The notes beneath the pieces are model-generated. The model made no database searches. It was not told the DNA's origin and saw only the letters and a list, made by a program, of their open reading frames with translations. Below, piece after piece: positions 21,846 to 30,680 of a stretch of 35,219 nucleotides of DNA; positions within the stretch are counted from its first letter, which is position 1, and the number at the start of each line of letters is the position of its first letter. The stretch covers positions 1 through 35,219 of the forward strand of contig JAZSCJ010000138.1 of NCBI GenBank assembly GCA_045602885.1, given 5' to 3'. A program made the position numbers and the translations under genes. The stretch is from JAJPXI01 sp045602885. Lineage in GTDB: Bacteria; Bacillota; Clostridia; Oscillospirales; Oscillospiraceae.

Positions 21846-23050
21846 ACGTATATTCCGTTTCACAAGTCAACCAATATCTGAAGGATCTGCTGGATCGGGA
21901 CGGTAACCTTACGGCCCTGTTTGTGCGTGGCGAAATCTCCAATTACAAGGCATATCCTTCGGGTCACCACTATTTTTCGTTGAAAGACGAGGGTGGTACC
22001 ATTCGGTGCGTCATGTTCCGCCGTGAGGCGGAATCCTTGCGTTTTCGGCCGGAAAACGGCATGAAGGTAATCGCCTTTGGCCGGGTGGCGGTATTCCCCC
22101 GGGATGGCCAGTACCAGCTCTACTGCTCCAAGCTGACCGCTGACGGCGTGGGCGATTTGTATACCGCGTTTGAGCAGTTAAAAGAGAAATTGAATCGTGC
22201 CGGACTGTTTGACCCGGCGCACAAAAAGCCCATCCCGGCCTATCCGCAAAAGATCCTGCTGGTGACCTCGCCTGCGGGCGCTGCCGTACGGGATATGCTG
22301 CGCATTTTGGGCGCGCGGTGGCCCTTGGCAAAGGTGACCATTCTCCCTGTGCGCGTGCAGGGGGAGGAGGCTGCCAGTGAGATCGCCGGGGCCATCCATT
22401 GGGCCAATGCGAATATGGATGCCGATTTGATCATTACCGGGCGCGGCGGCGGCTCTATGGAGGATCTGTGGGCTTTTAATGAGGAAATCGTGGCGCAAGC
22501 CATTTATGACTCGACCATTCCGGTGATCTCTGCTGTGGGACATGAGCCCGATGTGACCATCGCCGACTTTGTGGCCGATCTGCGTGCGGCCACCCCGTCC
22601 AATGCGGCGGAACTGGCTGTTCCCGATCAAAACGATTTGTATGAGCGGCTGCATCAGCTGGAGATTCGTATGCGACAGAGCATGGCGCGTACCCTGTCTG
22701 AGCGCAGAGCACGGCTGGACCGTCTGGCACAAAGCCGGGCGTTGTCCGGACCCGAGGTATATCTGCAGGAGCGCAGAATGTTGCTGGATTATCAGCAGCG
22801 CAGACTGGTTACCGGGCTGAATACATCCCTGGCACAGCAACAGCGGTGTCTGGCTGCTATTGCGGCATCTCTGGATGCGCTCAGTCCGCTGAAGGTATTG
22901 GGCCGTGGATACTCCATCGCCCGGATGAAAGACGGAACTGTGTTGGCCTCGGTGAAGCAGATCGCTCCCGGTGGCCGGTTTCAACTACGCTTGACCGATG
23001 GCGAATTGCCCTGTCGGGTAGAAAGTGAGGATGTCTCCAATGGCGGATAA
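21842..23050 (+). CDS. xseA: Exodeoxyribonuclease VII large subunit
   Basis: XseA is the catalytic subunit of exonuclease VII, which degrades single-stranded DNA. The 402-residue protein has an N-terminal OB fold (VRGEISNYKAYPSGHHYFSL), then the catalytic domain with ILLVTSPAGAAVRDML, ITGRGGGSMEDLWAFN and PVISAVGHEPDVTIADFVAD. A coiled-coil region with AQQQRCLAAI follows, ending in LGRGYSIAR. The GTG at 21842 overlaps the upstream stop (GTGA) and has GGGGAGG upstream. A longer frame opening at 21671 lies within the TsaD-like gene. It overlaps xseB by 11 nt. Confidence 0.95.
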   Translation: MNVYSVSQVNQYLKDLLDRDGNLTALFVRGEISNYKAYPSGHHYFSLKDEGGTIRCVMFRREAESLRFRPENGMKVIAFGRVAVFPRDGQYQLYCSKLTADGVGDLYTAFEQLKEKLNRAGLFDPAHKKPIPAYPQKILLVTSPAGAAVRDMLRILGARWPLAKVTILPVRVQGEEAASEIAGAIHWANANMDADLIITGRGGGSMEDLWAFNEEIVAQAIYDSTIPVISAVGHEPDVTIADFVADLRAATPSNAAELAVPDQNDLYERLHQLEIRMRQSMARTLSERRARLDRLAQSRALSGPEVYLQERRMLLDYQQRRLVTGLNTSLAQQQRCLAAIAASLDALSPLKVLGRGYSIARMKDGTVLASVKQIAPGGRFQLRLTDGELPCRVESEDVSNGG

Positions 23051-23264
23051 AAAGCTGAATTTCGAGCAAGCAATGGCTCGTTTGGAAGAGATCGTGACCA
23101 CGATGGAGCGGGGCGAAGCACCGCTGGAACAGTCCTTGGCGCTGTTTGAAGAGGGCAGTAAGCTGCTGCGCCAATGTACCACACTGTTGGACAAGGCAGA
23201 GCAAAAGGTAAGTAAGCTGACGGCGGCCGGGGAAGAAGTTCCCTTGGCCCAAGGGGAGGAGTGA
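23040..23264 (+). CDS. xseB: Exodeoxyribonuclease VII small subunit
   Basis: XseB is the small subunit that assembles on the XseA coiled coil. The 74-residue helical protein matches the family: LNFEQAMARLEEIVTTMERGEAPLEQSLALFEEG, then LLRQCTTLLDKAEQKV. The ATG at 23040 is 9 nt after GTGAGG. ATG 23031 and GTG 23025 would add three to five residues, but the latter overlaps the ribosome binding site. The gene overlaps xseA by 11 nt and lies 2 nt before ispA. Confidence 0.93.
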   Translation: MADKKLNFEQAMARLEEIVTTMERGEAPLEQSLALFEEGSKLLRQCTTLLDKAEQKVSKLTAAGEEVPLAQGEE

Positions 23265-23266
23265 CC

Positions 23267-24151
23267 ATGGGTTACGCACAGCAATATGAAGCGTGCCGCG
23301 TGCGCATTGAGCAGCGTTTGGCCGAATTCTTCACAGAGAAATGCCCCCAAAAGGAGCTGCTGGACGCCATGCGGTACAGTCTTTTGGCTGGAGGCAAGCG
23401 CATTCGTCCGGTGTTGACAGTGATGTTTTGTCAGGCGGCCGGAGGAAGTGCGGAAGCGGCACTGGACTTTGCTTGTGGTGTGGAAATGCTTCACACCTAT
23501 TCGCTGATTCACGACGACTTGCCCTGTATGGATAACGATGATTTACGCCGGGGAAAGCCGACGTGTCATAAAGTATACGGTGAAACCGTGGCGACGCTGG
23601 CAGGCGATGCGCTGCAGGCGGCCGCTTTTGAAACCGTATTGTCCGCGCCCGAAACGGATGACACCACCAAAGCACGGGCGGCCCAAGCGCTGGCCGAGGC
23701 AGCCGGAGCGCTTGGCATGTGCGGCGGGCAGTATCTGGACATGGACGGAAAAACGGTTCACAGTCAGGAAGAGCTGTATTGCATCCATGCAGGAAAAACC
23801 GGGGCCCTGCTTCGGGCGTCTTGTGTGATGGGGGTTCTGGCTGCAGGAAAATGCGACGGCCGTGACGCGATGTTGCGCGCGGCCCGGCAATATGCAGAGC
23901 ATTTGGGCATTGCCTTTCAGATCCAGGATGATATTTTGGATGTTACTGCCACTACCGAAGTGCTTGGCAAGCCGGTTGGCTCGGACGAAACCAATCAAAA
24001 GATGACCTATGTGACGCTGTTGGGCGTGGCGGCCTGCCGCGAATTGGTGCAAGAACATACTGCATTGGCAAAAAAAGCGTTGGAGGGGGTGTTCCCCGAC
24101 ACCGGTTTTTTGTGCTGGCTGGCCGACTTGCTGGCAGAAAGGGATCGCTAA
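23267..24151 (+). CDS. ispA: Polyprenyl (farnesyl/geranyl) diphosphate synthase
   Basis: This cytoplasmic enzyme condenses isopentenyl diphosphate with allylic diphosphates to make geranyl and farnesyl diphosphate. The 294-residue protein has GGKRIRPV (42-49), the first aspartate-rich motif DDLPCMD (83-89) with the bacterial two-residue insert, and the second, DDILD (about 221-225). The region before the first motif (HTYSLIHDD) fits farnesyl diphosphate synthases. The ATG at 23267 follows AGGAG; a GTG two codons upstream overlaps the xseB stop. It is followed by a DUF212 membrane protein and dxs, both plausible isoprenoid partners. Confidence 0.93.
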   Translation: MGYAQQYEACRVRIEQRLAEFFTEKCPQKELLDAMRYSLLAGGKRIRPVLTVMFCQAAGGSAEAALDFACGVEMLHTYSLIHDDLPCMDNDDLRRGKPTCHKVYGETVATLAGDALQAAAFETVLSAPETDDTTKARAAQALAEAAGALGMCGGQYLDMDGKTVHSQEELYCIHAGKTGALLRASCVMGVLAAGKCDGRDAMLRAARQYAEHLGIAFQIQDDILDVTATTEVLGKPVGSDETNQKMTYVTLLGVAACRELVQEHTALAKKALEGVFPDTGFLCWLADLLAERDR

Positions 24152-24154
24152 ACT

Positions 24155-24616
24155 ATGAATCTTTTTATGCAAATTTTGACGTGGAATCTGGTGCTGTCCC
24201 TGAGTATCATCTCCTGGCTGGCCGCGCAGGTTTTGAAGGTAATTATCTACTATGTGATGAAACGGCGTTTGGACTTCACTTACTTAGTCAGCAGTGGAGG
24301 TATGCCCAGCTCCCACTCGTCATTTATCTGCGCCTGCGCCACATCGGTGGGTTATTTGCACGGTTGGACTTCGGGCTTGTTTGCTGTTACTGCGGTGATA
24401 GCCTTTATTGTTATGTATGATGCAGCCAATGTGCGCAAGGCGGCAGGGGAGCAGGCCAAAATCCTGAATTATATCATGGAGCATTGGAAGGAACTGCGCC
24501 CCGAGTTTTTGGGAAAAGAGCTGAAGGAACTGCTGGGACACACCCCGTTGCAGGTTTTGGTCGGTGCGTTTTTAGGCATTGCGATTGGTTTGTTGGGGTG
24601 CTATCTCTGCGCTTGA
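24155..24616 (+). CDS. DUF212 / divergent PAP2-family membrane protein
   Basis: This 153-residue membrane protein has four hydrophobic segments (about 10-32, 56-70, 75-90 and 132-152). The PAP2-like phosphatase motif SGGMPSSHS (47-55) and YDAANVRKAAGEQA (88-101) identify the divergent PAP2 (DUF212, YuiD) family. The function of the family is not established, but phosphatase activity on a lipid diphosphate is plausible. It starts 3 nt after ispA and is followed 67 nt later by dxs, which suggests an isoprenoid or polyprenyl-phosphate substrate. That link is inference from context. Confidence 0.88.
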   Translation: MNLFMQILTWNLVLSLSIISWLAAQVLKVIIYYVMKRRLDFTYLVSSGGMPSSHSSFICACATSVGYLHGWTSGLFAVTAVIAFIVMYDAANVRKAAGEQAKILNYIMEHWKELRPEFLGKELKELLGHTPLQVLVGAFLGIAIGLLGCYLCA

Positions 24617-24683
24617 AACCCCTGGGGAAATATGATAAACTACGTTCGTTAACCATACGAAAACGGCGAAAAGAGGAACAGTT

Positions 24684-26528
24684 TTGGAGCCTTTGGAGTT
24701 TTCTGACCTGCACACAATAACAGATGCCGAGGCCGAGGCGCTTTGCGCTCGGCTTCGGAGCGTTCTGCTGGATAGTGTATCGCAAACCGGCGGCCACCTG
24801 GGGTCTAATCTGGGTACGGTCGAACTGACGGTGGCACTGCATCGTGTTTTTGATACCGGTGTTGATCGACTGGTTTTCGATGTGGGTCATCAATGTTATT
24901 GTCATAAGATTTTGACCGGCCGTGCTGCGGCTATGGATACGTTGCGTACCTTTGGCGGCATTGCCGGTTTTCCCAAGCCGGTAGAAAGTGATCACGACGC
25001 GTTTATTGCCGGCCATGCATCCAACTCCATTTCGGTGGCGTTGGGAATGGCCCGTGCTCGTACGATCAGCCATGAGCAGTACAATGTATTGGCGTTGCTG
25101 GGAGATGGCGCTCTGACCGGCGGTTTGTCCTATGAGGGGTTGTCGGATGCCGGTGAGAGCGGAGAGCCTTTGATCGTTATTCTCAACGACAATGGAATGT
25201 CTATCACCAAAAATGTAGGCGGCGTGGCACAACATCTGGCACATCAGCGCTTGAAGCCGCAATACTTGAGCTTGAAAAAGGGCTACCGCAAATTAATGAG
25301 CGTATTGCCCGGCGGAAAGCACATTTATCATTTCACCCACAAGCTCAAAAAAGCGATTAAGGACACGCTGCTGCCTTGCAGCATGTTTGAGGATATGGGC
25401 TTTGTTTATCTGGGGCCGGTGGATGGGCACGATGTGCGTCAGCTTACCCGGCTGTTTCGTTATGCCCGGGATCAAAAAGCTCCTGTACTTATGCACGTAA
25501 GAACTGTAAAGGGAAAAGGCTACGCACCGGCGGAGCAGAATCCCGATGTATTCCATGGCGTATCGCCCTTTCATATTTCGGACGGGTCTCCGGTTCGCCC
25601 GTCCAGTCCCGGCTTTTCCGCTACCTTTGGCGCGGCGCTGTGTGAACTGGCGCAGGAAAATGAGCGCATTTGCGCCATTACGGCAGCCATGCAGTCTGGA
25701 ACCGGATTGGATGAATTCTCCCGTCGTTTTCCTGAGCGTTTCTTTGACGTAGGTATCGCCGAAGGCCATGCGGTGTCCATGGCGTCGGGCATGGCAAAGC
25801 AGGGGATGATCCCTGTGTTTGCCGTATACTCCAGCTTTTTGCAGCGCGGATATGATATGCTGATCCATGATGCGGCCATTCAGGGGCTTCATGTGGTATT
25901 CTGTGTGGATCGGGCCGGTTTGGTGGGTGAGGATGGTGAAACCCATCACGGCGTATTTGACGCGGCCTTTTTGGATACCGTCCCTGGCATGACGGTATTG
26001 TGTCCGTCCAACTTTTCCGAGCTGCGCACCATGCTGCGTCAGGCGATTTATGAAATTTCCGGCCCGGTAGCCATTCGATACCCCAGAGGCGGAGAAACCG
26101 GCTTTATGAGCGATTGCGCCGATCAACCCGCTTCTGTAATTCGTGAGGGAACCGATTTGACCATGGTGGGTTACGGAACGCTGATTCAAAATTTGCAGGA
26201 TGTGGCCCAGGTGTTGTTGGAGCGCGGTATTCACGCTGAAGTTGTAAAGCTAAACACTATTACGCCGCTTGACCTGTCCTGCGTGATGGAATCGGTGAAA
26301 AAAACCGGACGGCTTCTGGTTGCCGAGGATGCGGTCGATATGAACTGCGTGGGCAGCCGATTGATCAGCGCAATGGCGCGTGAGGGTGTGTTCCCGCGCG
26401 TGGTCCATCTGCAAAATCTGGGGAAGGGGTTTATACCCCATGGAAGCGCTTCACAGCTTGAAAAATTGTGTGGCCTGGATGTGCAATCTCTTTGCGAAAA
26501 AGCGCAGGAGGTGTGCGCTCGTGGCTAA
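24684..26528 (+). CDS. dxs: 1-deoxy-D-xylulose-5-phosphate synthase
   Basis: Dxs joins pyruvate and glyceraldehyde 3-phosphate, the first step of the MEP isoprenoid pathway. The 614-residue protein has the full three-domain transketolase-like architecture. Visible motifs are QTGGHLGSNLG, DVGHQCYCHK, the thiamine diphosphate motif GDGALTGG to NDNGMS, and DVGIAEGHAVSMASGMA with the catalytic glutamate. The C-terminal domain has LGKGFIPHGS. The start is a TTG at 24684, 6 nt after AGAGGA. The second TTG (24693) lacks this spacing. It overlaps tlyA by 8 nt. Confidence 0.97.
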   Translation: MEPLEFSDLHTITDAEAEALCARLRSVLLDSVSQTGGHLGSNLGTVELTVALHRVFDTGVDRLVFDVGHQCYCHKILTGRAAAMDTLRTFGGIAGFPKPVESDHDAFIAGHASNSISVALGMARARTISHEQYNVLALLGDGALTGGLSYEGLSDAGESGEPLIVILNDNGMSITKNVGGVAQHLAHQRLKPQYLSLKKGYRKLMSVLPGGKHIYHFTHKLKKAIKDTLLPCSMFEDMGFVYLGPVDGHDVRQLTRLFRYARDQKAPVLMHVRTVKGKGYAPAEQNPDVFHGVSPFHISDGSPVRPSSPGFSATFGAALCELAQENERICAITAAMQSGTGLDEFSRRFPERFFDVGIAEGHAVSMASGMAKQGMIPVFAVYSSFLQRGYDMLIHDAAIQGLHVVFCVDRAGLVGEDGETHHGVFDAAFLDTVPGMTVLCPSNFSELRTMLRQAIYEISGPVAIRYPRGGETGFMSDCADQPASVIREGTDLTMVGYGTLIQNLQDVAQVLLERGIHAEVVKLNTITPLDLSCVMESVKKTGRLLVAEDAVDMNCVGSRLISAMAREGVFPRVVHLQNLGKGFIPHGSASQLEKLCGLDVQSLCEKAQEVCARG

Positions 26529-27324
26529 AAAACGGTTGGATATTCTGCTTGTGGAGCAGGGGTTGGCGGAAAGTCGGCAAAAAGCACAGGCATCCATCAT
26601 GGCCGGGATCGTTTATGTCAATGGACAAAAGGTTGACAAGGCCGGTGCGCCCACTGATGAGGCGGCATCTATTGAAGTGCGTGGCAAGACCCTGCAATAT
26701 GTCAGCCGTGGCGGTCTCAAGCTGGAAAAGGCCATGCGTGCCTTTCCGATCACGCTGACCGATAAAGTATCGGCCGATATTGGCGCTTCCACAGGCGGTT
26801 TTACCGACTGTATGCTGCAAAACGGAGCGCGAAAAGTGTATGCCGTCGATGTAGGATACGGTCAGTTAGCGTGGAGCTTGCGCAACGATCCCCGTGTGGT
26901 CTGTCTGGAGCGCACCAACGCGCGCTATCTGACCCGGGAGCAGATCCCCGAACCGCTGGATTTTGCATCCATCGACGTTTCCTTTATTTCCCTCAAGCTG
27001 ATCCTGCCGACCTTACGTACGCTGATGGCGCAGGGAGGAGAGGTAGCCTGTCTGGTCAAGCCGCAGTTTGAAGCCGGACGGGAAAAGGTGGGCAAAAAGG
27101 GGGTCGTGCGTGACCCGGCGGTCCATCTTGAGGTGTTGGAACATTTTTTGGAACATGCCGCACAGGCAGAGTTTCATGTGGCCGGCTTGACCTATTCCCC
27201 CATTCGTGGACCGGAGGGGAACATTGAGTATCTGGGCTATCTTACGACCGAGCCTGCTCCCTCTTGGGAGATGGATTTAAAGGGCCTTGTGGCGGCCTCT
27301 CACGGAGAACTGGAGGGAACTTGA
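26521..27324 (+). CDS. tlyA: TlyA-family rRNA 2'-O-methyltransferase (S4 domain)
   Basis: TlyA-type enzymes methylate ribose 2'-OH groups in rRNA using S-adenosylmethionine. The 267-residue protein has an N-terminal S4 domain (KRLDILLVEQGLAESRQKAQ), the linker VSRGGLKLEKA, and an FtsJ-like methyltransferase domain with DIGASTGGFTDC (SAM binding), DVGYGQL, DVSFISL and KPQFEAGRE. The GTG at 26521 is 8 nt after AGGAGGTG. It overlaps the dxs stop by 8 nt. The dxs-tlyA-nadK-argR-recN order is common in Firmicutes. Haemolysin activity once ascribed to the family is not implied. Confidence 0.93.
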   Translation: MAKKRLDILLVEQGLAESRQKAQASIMAGIVYVNGQKVDKAGAPTDEAASIEVRGKTLQYVSRGGLKLEKAMRAFPITLTDKVSADIGASTGGFTDCMLQNGARKVYAVDVGYGQLAWSLRNDPRVVCLERTNARYLTREQIPEPLDFASIDVSFISLKLILPTLRTLMAQGGEVACLVKPQFEAGREKVGKKGVVRDPAVHLEVLEHFLEHAAQAEFHVAGLTYSPIRGPEGNIEYLGYLTTEPAPSWEMDLKGLVAASHGELEGT

Positions 27325-27326
27325 CC

Positions 27327-28193
27327 ATGCGTATCGTACTCAGCCCCAACCCCTATCGGGATCGAGGCTTGAAGGCGGCCCAATCTGCGCAGAAAATTTT
27401 GAATGAGGTGGGCATTGAAACGGTGATTTGCCTGCCATTTGAACTGGATAGCAGCAGCAAAATCGAGCTGCCCCAGCATCTGACTTACGAAAACATGAAC
27501 CAGGCTCTGCCTGGTTCGGATATGCTGATCTGCTTTGGTGGCGACGGAACCATTCTTCACGCGGCAAAGGATGCCGACGCGTATAACGTTCCCATTTTGG
27601 GCGTGAATATGGGCAGCGTTGGTTTTATGGCCGAGTTGGAATATAGTGAGCTTTCCCTGCTCAAGCGTTTGGCTGAGGGCAAGTTTACTACCGAGGATCG
27701 CATGATGCTGGATGTGTCGGTCATTCGGGATGGGCAGCAGGTGTTTCACGAGGTTGCGCTGAATGACGCTGCGCTGACCAAGGGTGCCGTTGCCCGTGTG
27801 GTTGATTTGAGAATTTCCTGCGATAATATGCTGATTTCCGAGCTGTCCGGTGATGGTGTTGTAGTGTCTTCACCCACTGGGTCCACCGGCTATTCCATGT
27901 CTGCCGGAGGTCCAATTGTTGAGCCTACGGCGGAAAACTTGATCGTTACGCCCATCTGTGCCCATGCTATGGATGCAAAATCTTTCGTGCTGAGCAGTGA
28001 GCGTATTGTTTCCATCCGACTGGGGCGTTTGATTCGCAAAACGGCGTATCTGTCTGCCGACGGTGGACGGGCGTTTCGACTGCAGGATGGCGATGTGACC
28101 GAGATCCGTAAATCGGAAATGGTGACCCGCCTGGTTCGCCTGTCCGGTCGGACATTCTATGAGATTCTGGCGAAAAAATTCGGAAGGACGTGA
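27327..28193 (+). CDS. nadK: NAD kinase
   Basis: NadK phosphorylates NAD to NADP, using ATP or polyphosphate, in the cytoplasm. The 288-residue protein shows the family motifs GGDGT (71-75), NMGSVGFMAE and SSPTGSTGYSMSAGGPIVEP. The ATG at 27327 is 9 nt after GGAGGG and 2 nt after the tlyA stop. An in-frame start at 27264 lies inside tlyA and is rejected. The stop overlaps a possible GTG of argR. Confidence 0.96.
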   Translation: MRIVLSPNPYRDRGLKAAQSAQKILNEVGIETVICLPFELDSSSKIELPQHLTYENMNQALPGSDMLICFGGDGTILHAAKDADAYNVPILGVNMGSVGFMAELEYSELSLLKRLAEGKFTTEDRMMLDVSVIRDGQQVFHEVALNDAALTKGAVARVVDLRISCDNMLISELSGDGVVVSSPTGSTGYSMSAGGPIVEPTAENLIVTPICAHAMDAKSFVLSSERIVSIRLGRLIRKTAYLSADGGRAFRLQDGDVTEIRKSEMVTRLVRLSGRTFYEILAKKFGRT

Positions 28194-28198
28194 CCGCC

Positions 28199-28651
28199 GT
28201 GAAAGAAACACGACAAGCGGAAATTCTGCACATTATCGCCCAGGTAGAAGTGGAAACACAGGAGCAGCTTCTGGAGGAACTGGCCAAACGTGGCATCCAT
28301 GCGACGCAGGCCACCATTTCCCGGGACATCAAGCAGCTTCATCTGATCAAAGAACCGTCCTCCCACGGAGCGTACAAATATGTTGTTTCCGAACGGAAGA
28401 CCAGCTTGAATTTTGCTGAGCGTTTGCGCACCATTTTCCGGGAGTGCGTGACCTCCTATGACTTTGCCCAGAATATCGTGGTTATCAACACCATGCCCGG
28501 TTTGGCTTCGGCCGCTGCCGCTGCGCTGGATGGCATGGAGATCCCAAACATGGTGGGAAGCCTTGCCGGTGACGATACGGCCATTCTGATTATGCGCACC
28601 AATGAGGCGGCCGCATCCTTTTGCCAGAATATCCACGAAATGATCAAATGA
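28199..28651 (+). CDS. argR: Arginine repressor ArgR/AhrC
   Basis: ArgR is a hexameric arginine-sensing regulator of arginine biosynthesis and catabolism. The 150-residue protein (149 in Bacillus) has the N-terminal winged helix with the recognition segment ATQATISRDIKQLHLIK. The C-terminal domain has NTMPGLASAAAAALD and the arginine-binding GDDT in SLAGDDTAILIM. The GTG at 28199 is 10 nt after AAGGA; the GTG at 28190 is too close to it. It lies between nadK and recN, as often in Firmicutes. No arginine genes occur in this window, so its targets must be elsewhere. Confidence 0.95.
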   Translation: MKETRQAEILHIIAQVEVETQEQLLEELAKRGIHATQATISRDIKQLHLIKEPSSHGAYKYVVSERKTSLNFAERLRTIFRECVTSYDFAQNIVVINTMPGLASAAAAALDGMEIPNMVGSLAGDDTAILIMRTNEAAASFCQNIHEMIK

Positions 28652-28662
28652 GGTGAGTTACC

Positions 28663-30357
28663 ATGCTCTCTCTGCTGCATATTGAAAATGTAGCGGTCAT
28701 CGAACAGGCTGAAATCCGGTTCGACGACGGTTTTAATGTCCTGACCGGTGAAACGGGCGCAGGTAAGTCCATTGTGATCGATGCCATTGGTGCGGTGCTG
28801 GGTGAGCGCACCAGCCGTGACTTGATTCGTACCGGGGCGCGCTGCGCCCGGGTGGAAGCGGTTTTTGTTAATCTGCCCCGGCTGGTGTGGTTTGAGGAAA
28901 ACGCAGTGGGGCCGGATGAAAATGGCGAGCTGCTGTTGGAGCGTGAGATCCAGCAGGATGGCAAGAACATTTGCCGAGCCAACGGAAAACTGCTGACGGT
29001 GAGCCAGCTCAAGGCGCTGGGCCGTCAGCTGCTCAACATTCACGGCCAACACGATGGTCAGCAGCTTTTGGATGAGCGGTGTCATCTGGATTATCTGGAT
29101 CGCTTCGGAGATACCGCGGAAGAATATGCCGCCTATACTGCGGCTTACGATCGTGTGATAACTGCGCGCAAAGCACTTTCGACCCTTCAGATGGATGAGG
29201 GGGAAAAGGCACGCCGTGTGGATACCCTTACCTATCAGATCAACGAATTGGAACGGGCCGAGCTGCAAGCGGGCGAAGAGGAGAGCCTGCTTGCCCGGCG
29301 TGATTTGCTGCGCAATGCAGAAAAGCTCATGGATGCGGTAGAGCGGACCTGGATGGTACTGAGCGGTTGTGACGAGCGTGACGGCGCCGCTGACCTGCTG
29401 AGCACGGCGGAGTATGCGTTGAGCAGCGTGGCTTCGGTCAGCAATGAACTTTCTGCCCTGGCAGAACAGGCCGGTCAGGTGCAGTCTGCCGTGGAAGATC
29501 TGGCCGAGCAGGTGCGCGACTTGCGGGATTCCTTTGATTTCTCGCCCGGAGAACTGGACGAGATTGAAGGTCGGCTGGATGTGCTGTACCGTTTGAAGAA
29601 AAAGTACGGTGCGACGGTGGAGGATATGCTGGAATACCTGCAGCAATGCCGGACACAGTTGGATGAGATTGAATTTTCCGATGAACGGGCGCAACGCTTG
29701 GAGCAGGAGTTGTCTGCGGCTTTGCAAGATGCGCGCGTAAGCGGCCGGGCGCTGTCTGCGGTGCGCCACACTGCCGCCGAAAAGCTGGCACAGCGCATCC
29801 AGAACGAGTTGGCGCAGCTGGATATGCCCAAGGTGCGCTTTCAGGTTTCCTTTGCCGAAAAAGAGTGCGAGGACGGTATGGACGCCACCGGCATGGACGA
29901 GGTGCGTTTTCTCATGTCGGCCAACGTGGGAGAGGATCTCAAACCCATTCAAAAGATCGCCTCCGGCGGTGAGCTTGCCCGTATCATGCTGGCCTTGAAA
30001 AATGTACTGGCGGAGACCGATGATGTGACGACGCTGGTGTTTGACGAGGTGGATACCGGTGTTTCCGGCCGTGCGGCGCAAAAGGTGGCCGAAAAGCTGT
30101 GCTGTGTGGCCAAGAGCAAGCAGGTGCTTTGCGTGACCCATTTGCCGCAGCTGGCCGCAATGGGTGATGTGCATTTTTCGGTGGAAAAGGGCGAGGCCAA
30201 CGGACGTACCTTTACTGCCGTGGAGCAGCTGGACGAAACGCGCAGAAGGGAAGAACTTGCCCGTTTGACCGGCGGAGCCAGCATTACGCCGACCATGTTG
30301 GAGAGTGCGGCCGAACTGCTGCGTGCAGCGGAAGCATTTAAGCGAGAGATCAAATAA
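28663..30357 (+). CDS. recN: DNA repair protein RecN
   Basis: RecN is an SMC-like ATPase that acts early in repair of DNA double-strand breaks. The 564-residue protein starts LLHIENVAVIEQAEI and has Walker A GETGAGKS (29-36). A long central coiled-coil part includes QHDGQQLLD, and the C-terminal lobe has IASGGELARIMLALK (signature) and VFDEVDTGVSG (Walker B). GAGGTGAG lies before the ATG. It is the last gene of the run. spoIVB and spo0A, which follow recN in Bacillus, are not here; a tyrosine T-box begins instead. Confidence 0.97.
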   Translation: MLSLLHIENVAVIEQAEIRFDDGFNVLTGETGAGKSIVIDAIGAVLGERTSRDLIRTGARCARVEAVFVNLPRLVWFEENAVGPDENGELLLEREIQQDGKNICRANGKLLTVSQLKALGRQLLNIHGQHDGQQLLDERCHLDYLDRFGDTAEEYAAYTAAYDRVITARKALSTLQMDEGEKARRVDTLTYQINELERAELQAGEEESLLARRDLLRNAEKLMDAVERTWMVLSGCDERDGAADLLSTAEYALSSVASVSNELSALAEQAGQVQSAVEDLAEQVRDLRDSFDFSPGELDEIEGRLDVLYRLKKKYGATVEDMLEYLQQCRTQLDEIEFSDERAQRLEQELSAALQDARVSGRALSAVRHTAAEKLAQRIQNELAQLDMPKVRFQVSFAEKECEDGMDATGMDEVRFLMSANVGEDLKPIQKIASGGELARIMLALKNVLAETDDVTTLVFDEVDTGVSGRAAQKVAEKLCCVAKSKQVLCVTHLPQLAAMGDVHFSVEKGEANGRTFTAVEQLDETRRREELARLTGGASITPTMLESAAELLRAAEAFKREIK

Positions 30358-30360
30358 AGT

Positions 30361-30389
30361 TTGACAATGAAATCGCACTGTGATAACAT
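30361..30389 (+). promoter_or_regulatory. Promoter of the tyrosine T-box operon
   Basis: TTGACA (30361-30366) and TAACAT (30384-30389) have a 17-bp spacer, with TGA before the -10 as an extended element. It starts 4 nt after the recN stop, and transcription would begin near 30396. Confidence 0.75.
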
Positions 30390-30395
30390 ACATTC

Positions 30396-30660
30396 AATGC
30401 GTTGAGAAGGACAAGTAGCCCGTGTTAGCCCTGCAAAGAGAGCCTCCGTTTGGTGTAAGGAGGAGAGGGTGCTCGGTGTGAATACCCCTTGGAGCAGCCG
30501 CTTGAACCGGGAAACCCAAGTAGAGCAGGACGGGAAGCGCCCGATACTGCGCTTGAGTGCTTGCACTCCCTGAGGTTTTTGCTGTGAAGCAAAAGCAAAC
30601 CAGAGGTGGTACCGCGTAGTTTAACGCCCTCTGTCCCTACGGACAGAGGGCGTGTTTATT
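30396..30660 (+). promoter_or_regulatory. T-box riboswitch, tyrosine-specific (UAC specifier)
   Basis: This leader senses uncharged tRNA and controls termination before the transporter and tyrS. Stem I can be drawn: AAGG (30407-30410) with CCTT (30487-30490), CCG (30420-30422) with CGG, CCCT (30429-30432) with AGGG (30466-30469), and CCTCC (30443-30447) with GGAGG (30459-30463). The AGAGAGCC and GGTGTAAGG elements are conserved T-box features. The specifier loop GTGAATACC places UAC, a tyrosine codon, at 30483-30485. The T-box sequence AGAGGTGGTACCGCG is at 30602-30616; its UGGU can pair with an ACCA tRNA end. AGAGG can pair with CCTCT at 30628-30632 as the antiterminator. The downstream tyrS gene confirms the specificity. 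Confidence 0.95.
30624..30660 (+). terminator. Regulated terminator of the T-box leader
   Basis: A 13-bp stem, ACGCCCTCTGTCC (30624-30636) with 30641-30653 and loop CTAC, is followed by a T-rich tract. Its 5' arm also pairs with the T-box antiterminator, so the two structures exclude each other. Confidence 0.9.
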
Positions 30661-30680
30661 TTCGTAAGTAGCGTGATGAC

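Noticed and set aside
28456..30393. 645-codon minus-strand reading frame opposite argR and recN
   Set aside because: It is long only because the GC-rich sense genes avoid stops in the opposite frame; recN has complete ATPase motifs and this frame has none.
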